A DNA stretch of 64,000 nt from Codonopsis lanceolata (taxonomy: Eukaryota; Streptophyta; Magnoliopsida; Asterales; Campanulaceae): assembly GCA_013146195.2 (NCBI GenBank), contig CM028383.1:14965642-15029641 (forward strand), written 5' to 3'. The notes beneath the pieces were generated by a model. It ran no database searches, had not been told where the DNA came from, and saw nothing but the letters and a program-made list of their open reading frames with translations. The position numbers and the translations under genes are program-made. This document shows, piece after piece, positions 53,190 through 63,335 of the stretch (the stretch's first letter is position 1; the number at the start of each line of letters is the position of its first letter).

Positions 53190-55800
53190 CACTCACTCAA
53201 AGCCAGCCTCCCCGGGTTCGCTGCACGAGCTTAAGCTCATCATCCTGATAGGGGACCAAGGCATGACCCTGTCGAGCAAAAGAACCTGAAAAGGGCTCAA
53301 GTCCCCAGTCGACCAACTCCTCCATCTAAGACGCCAGAAGGCCGCACATCGAAAGATATGGCGGGATCCCTTAGTGTAATACGGCACCAGCTCGTCGAGA
53401 AAGTTCTCGCCATCCTTGAAATCTTGCACAGCGGTCACCCGAGCTGCTTCCAATTGGGCATCAAATCCCATCACCTGAGCCAGGGCGGCATCCCGCTCCT
53501 TCACTGCGGCTTCCCTCTCCCCAACAATCAAAGAAAGTTTTTGGCTAGTCCCCTCAGCCTCCTTCAAGAGCTCATCGACTCGATCAGACAACTTGTTTCG
53601 CTGACCCTTCATTTCCTCCAGAAGCCTCATAGCCTCGTTCAATTTCGCCGCCTTTTGATTGTTGTCGCCCTCCAAGGATGCGATCTTAACTTTCAAAACA
53701 TTTGTGTCATCTTCATGTGAGCGGGCCTCTCGGCGCAATTTCTTCTCGCTGTTCACTGACCGACCAAGACAGGTCGACAATGATTTCACCACAGCGCAGG
53801 CCTGCGATCATGAAAATCGAATGAGTACTAAATAAAAACAAGAATGAAATGAGTTCAGAACGAAAGAAAGGAAAGAAGCTTACCTCGCCGGTTATCAAGC
53901 CAAAGCGGCCGAGCAGCTGGGCCGAGCTGAGCGAATTCATCACTCCAACCAAGTCCTTGGGCGCGGCTCGGGACACCACCCCCTGTCCAAGAGTCATGGT
54001 AATATCATCGCGGGCAGTAAAATCAAGATTACCCAAAGGGGGAATGTCAGTAATAATTCTGGCCCAATCCTTGGCCACGTCTTGATCGGTAGGCAACTCA
54101 AATTCATCAGCCAGCCAGGGTATCCCGACCTCCTCACAAACCGGGGAGCCCTCCTCCTCGGCCACAGATTTTCCCTTGCTGGCGGGAGAAAGCCGACCAA
54201 CGTGCTCTACATCATCATCATCTTCGTCAACAAGAGTAAATACTTGTCTTTTTCTCTTGGCCGATTTAGCCTTCGGGGAGAAGGGTCAGTAGCAGGATCA
54301 ACAACAACAACCGGGGCCTTAGGAGGCACAGCCACATGAGGGGAAGCCGGAGACACGGTGACGGGAATAGCCCTCTTCGATCCAGCTCCCCGGGAAGAAG
54401 TGGGAACAGCCTTCACAGCTTTCGGAATAGGGGCGGCCACCCCCTCGGTCAGAGGCACGGTCGGCAAACCATAGCTGGTCCTCATATCGGAGGCAGCAGC
54501 CTCTAACACAGCCCGACGATTCACGGCCGATTCTTTACGGCTCCTCGTCAAACCCATTCGAGCATCAAGACCCTTCATCGCTGAAAAACAGAAAGTTTAA
54601 AGTTAGAATAAATAACAGAAGGAAGAATGAATGAACGAAGAAATAATAAGGGAACAAGTGTTCAAGGTGATCCTGTGGTCGGCAGCCTCAAATTCGACAA
54701 GACAAACAACTTTTGAAAACTGTGTTCTGTGCACCAACCACTGGTAGGTATCAATCACGGGCATAGTACATCGAGGTCTAAGATCCTTCATGGCTTTGGT
54801 CGACATCCCGACCAAACTAAGTAACTCTTCAGCATTGGAGACCGAACTCCAATTGAACACGAGCGGATCCTCGCCCCGTACGCCTAAATAACCCTCCAAC
54901 TCCTGCTTGGCGTTCTCCTCATACTCGGTCAACGGAGGGGCAGGGGGCAGTGACTTCACCAACTCAACAGCATCACGGGGAACGGGAAAATTCCACCCTC
55001 GCCGACTCTCTATAATAAGGACCTTCTCGGCCCAATGCCCTGTCTTGCTTGGGGGCCGAGCAAACAAGTTGACCCCATTGTTGTGATGCTTACATCGAGA
55101 CGGCATTGCAGACATGGTCACAAAGAAAATAATTTTTGAAAAGGGGAAGAGTGGGTTCAAAACCGAGCGCTCGCAAGCAAGCAGTAAAACTGACCAAATA
55201 CCTCACTAGATTGAGAGATAGGTCCAAAGGGTGAGCTCCGGCTTCATCGGTAAGCCTCAAGCAGATAAAGGATCCAGGCGCCTAAGCCCCGCCTCAAAAA
55301 AGGATATGTAAATCCTACTCCACTTCTGAGGAGCCTTAACTCTGTAAAGACAAACTCGTTCGGGGCACCTAAATCCTCCCACTATGGTTGAATTGAACAC
55401 CCAATTTGTACATCCCTGGGCAATGTGATTGCACCATCCCCTTAACCACCTACCTCCAGCTTTACCACCCTCCTCGGCAGCATCCTCGCTCGCCTTGGAC
55501 TTCCCAACTCGGCCCCTCTTACTCGTTTGGCTCACCCGATCTCCTACCTCGGGTTCTGGAAGGGAATCATCGACGACCCTCTTTCTTTTCTTCTTCGCCA
55601 GCTCCTTGTTTTTCTTCATCATCCTCAACGCCTCAAATTCGCTGTAAAAAGTTTGATAAAGGTCAAATAGGGTTTGATCCCTCGTCTTGCAGAGGTACAT
55701 CTGACTCCCAAAAGGTCGATCCTCGACCTTCCAAGACTTATCCTCGAAAGAGGGAAGCCCCTCCAGGTCATAGTTAGCGGCTAGTAATAACCTCTTCGCT
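53190..55800 (-). pseudogene. Antisense ORF of the Tat element, multi-exon
   Basis: Read down the minus strand: KSWKVEDRPF and KSKASEDAAEEGGK (55257-55790); VPERVCLYRV-like FRCPERVCLYRVKAPQKWSR; then, in a joined frame, YLVSFTACLRALGFEPTLPL and NYFLCDHVCNAVSM, which fits Pfam Transposase_28 (putative gypsy-type transposon). WNFPVPRDAVELVKSLPP follows at about 54960-55010. An intron ends with TTTTTCAG at 54581. A further exon has a one-base frameshift near 54285 before DEDDDDVEHVGRLSPASKGK. A second intron (53802-53883, GTAAGC to GCAG) precedes a Glu/Lys-rich coiled coil. Its function in these elements is unknown. Frameshifts and a damaged donor near 54700 indicate decay. Confidence 0.75.
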
Positions 55801-56390
55801 TCACTGGGAAGAACAGCTTCCCAGTTCCCGTCTGTTTACTTGTATACCCGAGAAAGGGTGGGGGACCGTGCATAAAAGAGGAATGAAGACGCGAAAGGGG
55901 CTAAACGGCAGAGAAATGGCAGGAGGTGGAAATCGCCTGAAAAATCGCTTAAGCGGAAAAACCGTAGAACACCGGCTGAAGGAGAAGCCAGAAGTTTCGG
56001 TTTTATACGACCCGTGAATCTCCGGGTCGACCCAACTCCAAAACACGCGGACCCTAACTCACCAACGGCTGCTCGACACGTGGCCACAGTAATCGAAACG
56101 ACGTCGCTAAAATTAAGGAATAACGGCGCCGCAACTTCGGGAATTAAATGAAAAGTCGGCTTTATGACGCTTCGGGAAACGCGCTATTAATGAGACGTGA
56201 CCCCAACCGACGCCGCTAATCCGACCATCGAGGCAACCTCGTCCCAAGAAACTAGTCGAAACTCATCCTCGGTCTAGCCGCAGAATTGAAACAAGGAAAT
56301 CACGACCGACACAGGACACTGACCGGGACGAGTCGAGTCATACTTTCCGAGCTTGGGTTGAATCCTCGCACTCGGAAAGTCGGGGGCAAC

Positions 56391-57235
56391 TGAAGGGACT
56401 CAACAACTCGCCTTCCACGTGGCCGACACGTGGCATCCAGAATGACGACACTTGGCAACTGTACCGACGTGGCACGGCTTAACGCCATCCTCGACACGAG
56501 CACCACCAGCCGACCCCCCCAGCCGCAGATCATTCCGCATCAGCGAGCATGACAAGGCACTTACATGATCGTCCTCTGCTTAGCCGACCATTATAAGAAA
56601 ACAAGGACGTAAGCCCAACCGACCAGGTGAGTACGAGAGCTCATGGTCGACCTCGTGAACCGACCTAAACTAAGAAACGTCAGCATAGTACAAAGTACAC
56701 TAGGTGGCCCAGTTTGATTGGAGAGACACCAATGTGCTCTGCACCCGCCGCTCCACTTACAGTTGACTAACCTGATACTCTGACATACCTGAAAAGTGAA
56801 AACCAATAAGAGCCAGCCACCTCGGCCTACCAACAGATCCTGTCTTCAACGTGTCGTCCTTGCCTGTCTTGCAAGGCAAACCTGGAGAGGGGTATAAAAA
56901 GGGAAGTAGCCAGCTTCACAAGGTAAGATACTATTCACACTTAACAAACTCCCTACGTTGAACATACAGATTATTGAGGGTGATCACAGGGAACGCCTGT
57001 ACACTCTAACGTTATCCCTTCACTGACTCTCACGCCGGAAGGCTTTAGCTGCCGATAACCTCCCGCCTCCCCGACCGACCTGTTTTCTCTTGTTTAACAG
57101 TCACACGCCAAGCAAGAACAAGGAAGACGACAGGGAAACCAAAGAAGAACGCCAGCCAGATATCCACCTTGCAGCTCCCAAACAGACATCCTTTACTTGG
57201 ACCAGCTCCACGTATACTCCACGTGTAGTCACCCA
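56391..57235 (+). repeat. 3' LTR of the Tat-type element
   Basis: AAGTCGGGGGCAAC precedes TGAAGGGACTCAACAACTC at 56391, which is the usual polypurine tract and LTR start of Tat elements. The right boundary is set where GC-rich sequence (CCACGTGTAGTCACCCATAA) turns into AT-rich sequence; it may be off by several bases. There is no second LTR for comparison. Minus-strand frames inside are chance. Confidence 0.7.
56893..56900 (+). promoter_or_regulatory. TATA box of Tat 3' LTR
   Basis: TATAAAAA within GAGGGGTATAAAAAGGG, about 500 bp into the LTR, at the expected place of the U3 promoter. Confidence 0.6.
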
Positions 57236-57560
57236 TAACTTGGCGTGATCAAATATACATGAATTTTATGCCTAAAAATCAGTTGAATGTTAATTATTAT
57301 CATATATGATATGAATCAAACAAATTTTTATATTGTTTCATATTGTACAATACAATGGTTATGTACATATGTTTTGAAGCACGTGTATAAATTTATAATA
57401 TACACCGTTGGTATATCAAAATTATTTGAACTACCGATCAAGGTGATTTGAAGACCAAAATAATTAAAAAAGAATAACTAAACTCAATACTGAATAAAAT
57501 TTACAAGAAGGTATCTCACCATGCTGAGGCGTAGCATATCCACATCAACTAAATATATTA
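57236..57560. other. AT-rich intergenic sequence
   Basis: Nothing recognised between the Tat LTR and the first Stowaway of the next cluster. Confidence 0.5.
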
Positions 57561-57807
57561 CTCCCATCGTTCTAGACTAATGGAGTGGTACATTATATTA
57601 TTTTGGGATGTTTAATTTAAAAATCTATTTTAAAAAATTATGTTTATAATTTTTATAATATTTCATCTTTATTATCCACTTATGTTGTAAGCACATTGTT
57701 TGTACTTAAATATTTTTGTAATTATAGCTAGCTCCAATGACATTAATATATATCTTCTTAATAATTAGGCCTTTCAAATGTGTAATATTTAGGTGGAACG
57801 GAGAGAG
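57561..57807. mobile_element. Stowaway MITE, TA target
   Basis: CTCCCATCGTTCTAGACTAA at the left and GGTGGAACGGAGAGAG at the right, each flanked by TA. The interior has TTTTGGGATGTTTAATTTAA. Confidence 0.82.
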
Positions 57808-57817
57808 TATCAAAAAA

Positions 57818-57995
57818 CCCCTCTGTTTCGCGCAAAAAGTCATCGTTTGAAAGTCAAACATTTAAAAAAAATTATAATTTTAGTATAGTTTATTAGTAAT
57901 AAAATAACATTTTTATGACTAATTTTTGAAAATAGACTCTTTAAGTGAAACATTTCAAAATTAAATAGTGGACTATTTACCCCGAACAGATAAAG
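57818..57995. mobile_element. Stowaway-type MITE adjacent to the previous one
   Basis: CCCCTCTGTTTCGCGCAAAA at the left pairs with GGACTATTTACCCCGAACAG at the right. Interior phrases GTTTGAAAGTCAAAC and CTCTTTAAGTGAAACATTTC are the reverse-oriented versions of those in the 38402 element. It begins about 10 bp after the 57561-57807 element ends. Confidence 0.75.
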
Positions 57996-58156
57996 TATAT
58001 CATCACGAGGAGTGAGAACAAAACGAACAGACCGAGTTCAAATCAAATTCTTATTCTGGTATGAAGTTGGGCACAACATGTACAACAATATAATATGAAC
58101 GAACATTATGGAAGCCTATAATTCAATGGGAAAATTGAAATAACTTAAAAGAGATA

Positions 58157-58586
58157 CTTCATCCATTTTCAAAATATAGTTCTCTGTAATCTAGTACATC
58201 GATTAAAAAAATAATTAATTGTATTATAAATATTGAAATATGTAGTTTTTTTTAATGTCATTGAGTATGTGGTCATAATTAAAGTATGTAGAAAAAGTAA
58301 GGGTAAAACGGTAAAAGTGTTTTTTTAAAAAGGAAAGTTTTGAAAGATGATACTTACTCTTTCTGTTTCGGATAAAAAGTCTTCGTTTAAAAGTCAATTT
58401 TTTTAAGAAAATGATATTTTTTGTAGTTCATTAGTAATAAAATAACACTTTAATTCCTTAATTTTTAAAAGTGAACTCTTTAAGCGAAACATCTCAAAAC
58501 GGAATAGTGAACTTTTTGCTCGAACTGTAAGAGTATTTAAAAACGGACAAAAAAAAAAGAGAACGATAATTTGAAAACGGAGGGAG
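58157..58586. mobile_element. Stowaway MITE split by a second Stowaway
   Basis: The outer left end CTTCATCCATTTTCAAAATA and right end GATAATTTGAAAACGGAGGG AG are inverted copies, each flanked by TA. The inner element 58357-58533 (177 bp) starts CTCTTTCTGTTTCGGATAAA and ends TTTGCTCGAACTGTAAGAG, with TA at 58355-58356 and 58534-58535. The inner insertion is therefore younger. Confidence 0.85.
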
Positions 58587-58667
58587 TACAATCTTTTACT
58601 TGATTATGGAGTACTTGATTAGCTTTGCAAAATTAATGCTTGTGCAATAACTGCCTGGTACCAATAA

Positions 58668-58858
58668 ACACGTAGATCAGATGGTAAATAGACTATTTTA
58701 GTTTAACCGTAAAGTCTTGGGTTCGAGACTTATGAAAATGCAATCGTGTTTTAATACTTATTGAGAGAGCTTCTACCATCATTTAGTGGTCCTACCTGTC
58801 TCGCGGGATTAGTCTTGGACTTTTAAGCATGTATTAATTAATTTATTATAAACCAAAA
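58668..58858 (+). mobile_element. tRNA-derived SINE
   Basis: An A box-like TAGATCAGATGGTAAATAG and a B box GGGTTCGAGACTT about 35 bp later match an internal RNA polymerase III promoter. The tail region contains CTCGCGGGATTAGTC, common in plant SINEs, and ends in an A-rich run (AAACCAAAAAAAAA). A clean TSD was not found. Confidence 0.72.
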
Positions 58859-58891
58859 AAAAATTACTTCTTTTTTTTTCTTCAAATTATC

Positions 58892-59115
58892 GTCCTCCTT
58901 TTCTTTTTCGTCCGTTATAAAATAATTGTTTTTTTTCAAAATTTTCTCTTTTAAGAAAACACTTTACCCTTATTTTATCTACATATTTTAATTATGGCTA
59001 CATGCTTAAGAGTATTAATAAAAACTATACATTTCATTAATATTTATAATATAGTCAATTATTATTTTTTAACGATGTGTCAAGTCAAAGATGACGATAA
59101 TTTGAAAACTAATCG
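58892..59115. mobile_element. Decayed Stowaway-like MITE
   Basis: TCAAATTATCGTCCTCC at the left and GATGACGATAATTTGA at the right form inverted ends. The interior GATGTGTCAAGTCAAAGATG is shared with 44838-45071 (there CGTCGGGTCAAG). The typical tips are eroded. Confidence 0.6.
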
Positions 59116-60119
59116 ATAGACTAATTAATAACCTGCTGGGACAGTACGTGTCTGTATTTTATTGGGTCCCCCACCCAATTGTTGTTTTTAACGTGGTTAT
59201 TCAACAAAGGTCATGGACATGTACAAATCCCATTGGGGTGAGGAAAAAATAATTTAGGTGATAATCGGGTCGGAACTACATGGTGGAATTATAATCTTAA
59301 GAGTTTATAATTATTTTTTTAAACCATTACAATATACTCTATTGTTGAAAATGACGAAAATATTTTTAATGAAGGAAAAGCATAAACACAAAGTTACTGT
59401 ACCAATTTATGCGTGATAACAGAAGACATTCCTTAAAAATCCCAATTGCAGCCGCAAGTCGAGCTCACCGTTGAAACCAAATAAAAAAACTCTCTAACTA
59501 TACACTATAATCCAATTGTTTATTATATGCATTCACAACCTCTGTCCTTCATAGGAATCCTCTATCCCAAAGAAAAGGAGAATATGAGGAAAGCATTGGT
59601 GGATTTTCGCCCACTCTTTGTAAACTTCTTGGACGGACCCGACTTGAGATGACCCGGCTTACTAAAAGAATTCTTTCATTCACTCTAGAAATCTTTCCTG
59701 TTTCCGAACAAGCAAGAAGTTTCAATACAAGAGTTTCTGGGCTTTGAGGAAAAGAACCCAGAACTTCAGACAAGAGACTGATTCGAAAAGCCTGCATAAG
59801 AATATCACTTCGGACAACAGGAAAGGAAATTTTTAGGATAAAATTTTGAAAAAGCACTTTATCGGTTGCGGAAAAAGAAGTAATAATGAGTGGTTATAAT
59901 TTTATAAAAATATACCGGCCCGCAATTATTTTTAAAAAAATTCAAAATTGGACCGGGATAATTGATTCGGTCCCGGTTTTGATACAAATACATTGTTGGA
60001 GAAATTGCGTGCCCGTGCACTTTCCAAAAATTTTATTCGTTTCAGTATCATGTTTTTTTTCAAACCATAAAATGACACTTTTTGGGGCAAAAAGACTACA
60101 AAACCCTTAATGAGCATGA
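59116..60119. other. Intergenic sequence with one higher-GC patch
   Basis: 59530-59870 is GC-richer than its surroundings and open on the minus strand for 102 codons (with SEVLGSFPQSPETLVLKLLA). I do not recognise it. It might be inserted organellar DNA or a gene fragment. At 59910-59990 ACCGGCCCGC and GGTCCCGGTTTTG recall a hAT-type MITE end. Nothing else is supported. Confidence 0.35.
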
Positions 60120-60490
60120 GGCACGCTATGAAAATGAATCGCGGTGCATCAATTTTATTACACTAATATTTGCATCGCGATCTTTCAGTTTAATTGTCTA
60201 GTTTATTTTTGCATCGTAATACATCAATGTTTGAACCGCGATTCATCAATGGTTGAACTGCGATTCATTAGTTTAATTGGGTGCATTAATTATTGAACCG
60301 CGATGCATAGATTTTATTGCATTAATTTTGCACCGCGATTCATAAGGTTTAATTGTCTAGTCTATTTTTACACATTGATACATCAATGTTTGAATCGCGA
60401 TCAATTTAATTGCCTTGTCCATTTTTGCACTGCGATACATCAATATTTGCAACGCGATACATTAATTCGATATTTTTGTATTGCGATATA
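60120..60490. repeat. Cluster of GCGAT motifs, irregular repeat
   Basis: About ten occurrences of ACCGCGATGCAT, TGCATCGCGAT or close variants are joined by TTTAATTGTCTAG and ACATCAATGTTTGAA phrases. Longer units restart at about 60188, 60347 and 60404, so the period is irregular. The plus-strand frame 60303-60491 is a by-product. Confidence 0.65.
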
Positions 60491-61335
60491 AAATCATAAA
60501 AAACTAGACCACGTCCTCCACCTTCTTTTTCCATCTCCTCCATCGTAAGTATTCCTCCTCCTCTGCCGCCTTCGTCTTTACTGAAAAATCTCAACCCAGC
60601 ACAAATCCATTACAGTTAGGTCAATCCTCGTTTCGTTAAGCAACAACGGTGATTTTCGAATCCAATGTGTTTTCCAGAGCTGTTGAAGGTGACGATGACA
60701 TTTTCGAAACAATATTTCGTAAAGTGGTCTTTTACTGTTAAAAAAAAAAGGTGAACTTTTGAGGCTACAAACTTTCAAAAATGGTCCTGCTAGAATTTTA
60801 CCCTACATTATTCTAGAACCGGACCGGACCAATAATTTTAATATATATAAAGTTATTATGTTTTTATATTAATAAACAGTTATACTTAATACAACACCTA
60901 TAAAATAATTAATACATCACTTTTGAAAATGCTTTGAAAAAAATACCCTTTACGTAATTTAATTTTTTTTGTTTTTTTGTTAAATTTAATTTAACAAAAT
61001 TTATATTTAAAAACTAAAATAATTTAAATTAAATTGATTAATTAAGTATGCCCCCCAAAAAATAAGAAGCAGAACTAGACCAATACTCTGGTTTTAAGAA
61101 ATTCAGAAAGTGAACCAACCAAACATCTACGAGAACCAATATTTTGATCCGGTCCAAAACCAACCAAAATTTATGAGAACCAGAACCAGACCAATACTTT
61201 GATTATTAACTGCTTATTACAAACAAATTAGTAATCTTCGGGCTAATTATAAATTTAATTTATGGTCGAAAATGAAGGAAATATAAATTTACTATCTATA
61301 CTTAGGCTTAGGTTAATATCATTTTATTAAGAGTG
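60491..61335. other. Intergenic sequence with a partial long-TIR element
   Basis: 60875-61045 begins TTATACTTAATACAACACCT and follows the left terminal repeat of the element at 61336-62184, then diverges. 60800-60850 and 61090-61200 contain GAACCGGACCGGACC and AATATTTTGATCCGG phrases, remnants of a hAT-type MITE. A C/T-rich patch lies at 60510-60570. There is no gene. Confidence 0.5.
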
Positions 61336-62184
61336 ATACTTAATACAGCACCTATAAAATGTTTAATGAAGCACTTTTGAAAAGTATTTGACCAAAATAC
61401 CCTTTACCTAATTTAATTTTTTTTGTTTTTTTGTTAAATTTAATTTACCTAATTTTATATTTAAAAACTACAATAATAAACACAATTTATTAATTAAATT
61501 GATTAATGAATAATATTTGAATTGGGTTTAAATTAAAACAAAAATAAAATAAAATAATGGGCTGTTAGGGACTCGTTGGGAATCAATCCAAATGGGGGTG
61601 GGCTGCTTTGGGACTGGGTTGGTGGCAGTCCAAATGGGGGTGGGTTGCTTTGGGACTAGGTTGGTGGCAGTATATATGCCTTTGCTAAAAATTGTATTTT
61701 TTTTTAATTTAAACATGACATTTTTAAAAAAATTAACAGATAAAAATTGAACATTTTGAGATAAAAATCGAACAATTAAAAATAAAGATTATCGTAAAGT
61801 TCGCATCAGTAGTAAATGTAACATCGTCCATATCCATGTTTTCAACATTTTTTTTACCGATTTGCTTCTAAATTGGTAGACTTTTTGAAGTTTTGACTGA
61901 TTAAAATTTTGAGAGAAAAATACAGTTTTTTACTTATTGGTCAAAATTTTACAATCTGTTATATTTATACACAAAAATAATTTTTCACTTAGTTACTAAA
62001 TCAAATTAATTAGTAAATTAATTGTACTTAGTAACTAAATCAAATTAATTAATAATTTAATTTAAAATTTGTTAAATTAAATTTAATAAAATAATAATAA
62101 AAATTAAATTAGGTAAAAGGTATTTTGGTCCAATACTTTTCAAAAGTGTTGTATTAAGCATTTTATAGGTGTTGTATTAAGTAT
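61336..62184. mobile_element. DNA element with 90-bp terminal inverted repeats
   Basis: The left end ATACTTAATACAGCACCTAT continues with AAGTATTTGACCAAAATACC and TTTACCTAATTTAATTTTT. The right end read inverted has the same order from ATACTTAATACAACACC. The interior carries a 42-bp direct repeat (AAATGGGGGTGGG at about 61590 and 61632). No transposase and no matching TSD are seen, so the superfamily is open; MULE-like is plausible from the long repeats. Confidence 0.72.
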
Positions 62185-62186
62185 AT

Positions 62187-63116
62187 CATTCATGTCGGTC
62201 TAACAAGCATAGCTAACAAATAACCAAACTAACTAACTAGCTCAAAAAACACAATTTTAATATTAGTTATATATCATTTAATAATTAGACTTTTCAAATA
62301 TTGATATTTTCGGTAGAACGGAGGGAGTATAAATTAAAGTTTGAAGTGTTTCATGAGCTTTAAATCATTCATACTGGAAATACTATAAAACTAGGGAGGA
62401 ACCGGCCTATTGTACCTTTGGGAGAGTAATAAAAAAAATGTATGAACAGATTTATCAGAAATATATTTTCTTGAGAGAGAATTATTGTTAAAAAGAACAA
62501 AATAATACTTATCCGTTTTTAAATATTGATATAATGTGTATATTTTATTAAAATCCTTTTGCATGTGCTCATACTAAAGTATTAAGAAAAAATAAACATA
62601 CAGTGCTAAAATTATTTTTGTAAAAGGAAAAGTCTAAAATTAAGACAATTATTTTATAAGGGACATAGAAGAACGAGAACAAGATATAATTATTTAGGAA
62701 CGTTTTGAATAGTAACAAATTAACGACCCCAACTTATTATATATATACAAATTACAATCTTAATTGGATGTTTGGTATTCGCCTTTTCATCCAATCCTGT
62801 GCAGGTACTCTCTATAAAGACATGGTTAAGAGTTAGTAGATTTGAATATAGGACTAAGGATCGAGTCTTAGCAACCGCAGTGAGGGTTTCATCCTCTTGT
62901 GGGAGTAGCCCCAGAGTCTTGGCATGGGTCCTCCTAGGCTACTTAATCGCTAAGTCACCGTGATTTTTCCTTTCACATTCTCATGATACTGAGATGTGAG
63001 GGCTATCGAAGGAAAAATTTCCCCTTTTGAATACACATGTTTGAAAAGTGACTGAGGTGTCAAAAAGTTTCATGTTAAGCCTCAAAGTTAATATAGTATT
63101 CCATCAATCACTAAAG
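62187..63116. repeat. Duplicated segment, copy 2 (paralog of 38351-39302)
   Basis: Collinear with 38351-39302 apart from the Stowaway missing here, a SINE present here, and a deletion around 62520 that removes the GTCACGTTTGACCCGACA part of copy 1. By eye identity is about 85-90 percent. The stretch with TCGGTAGAACGGAGGGAGTA at about 62310 is a Stowaway right end present in both copies. Confidence 0.85.
62825..63028 (+). mobile_element. Au-like tRNA-derived SINE
   Basis: An A box (TGGTTAAGAGTTAGTAG) and a B box (GGATCGAGTCTTAG) lie 35 bp apart. The 204-bp unit ends CCCCTTTT. It interrupts the duplicated segment exactly where copy 1 reads CTCTATAAACACATGTTTG. The flanks ATAAAGACATG and GAATACACATG are the diverged target duplication. 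The T-rich end resembles the Au family of plant SINEs. Confidence 0.8.
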
Positions 63117-63335
63117 TATTGTTATATTAAATGAACATATGACATGCAATTTAAATATATTTTTCAAAATTATAAATACGTAGTTTTTAGTATTTTATAA
63201 CTAAAATACAAACATTAAAATCAAACATAAATAGACATATGAAAATGCAACTAAAATCAAACATTTAATCTTCTAAATTCGCAAATTCATCTCAGATTAA
63301 CGCATTCCGAAGTGCAATATGAGCGGTTTTATCCT
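63117..63335. other. AT-rich intergenic sequence
   Basis: It probably includes the 3' flank of the Harbinger transposase remnant. No feature is recognised. Confidence 0.4.

Larger units (their letters stand above)
50942..57235 (+). mobile_element. 3' part of a Tat-type Ty3/gypsy element
   Basis: In order it holds degenerate pol (RT then integrase), a hairpin-rich minisatellite, an antisense ORF with introns, and a 3' LTR. This layout, with an antisense ORF between pol and 3' LTR and tandem repeats in the same interval, is known for Tat-lineage elements of plants. The GC content is clearly higher than in the surrounding sequence. The 5' half is lost in or left of the gap. Confidence 0.8.

Noticed and set aside
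53358..53720. Plus-strand 120-codon ORF in the Tat element
   Set aside because: Shadow of the coiled-coil exon of the antisense ORF.
58668..58740. tRNA gene at the SINE head
   Set aside because: A and B boxes are present but acceptor and anticodon stems do not pair; the unit continues into a SINE body and A-rich tail.
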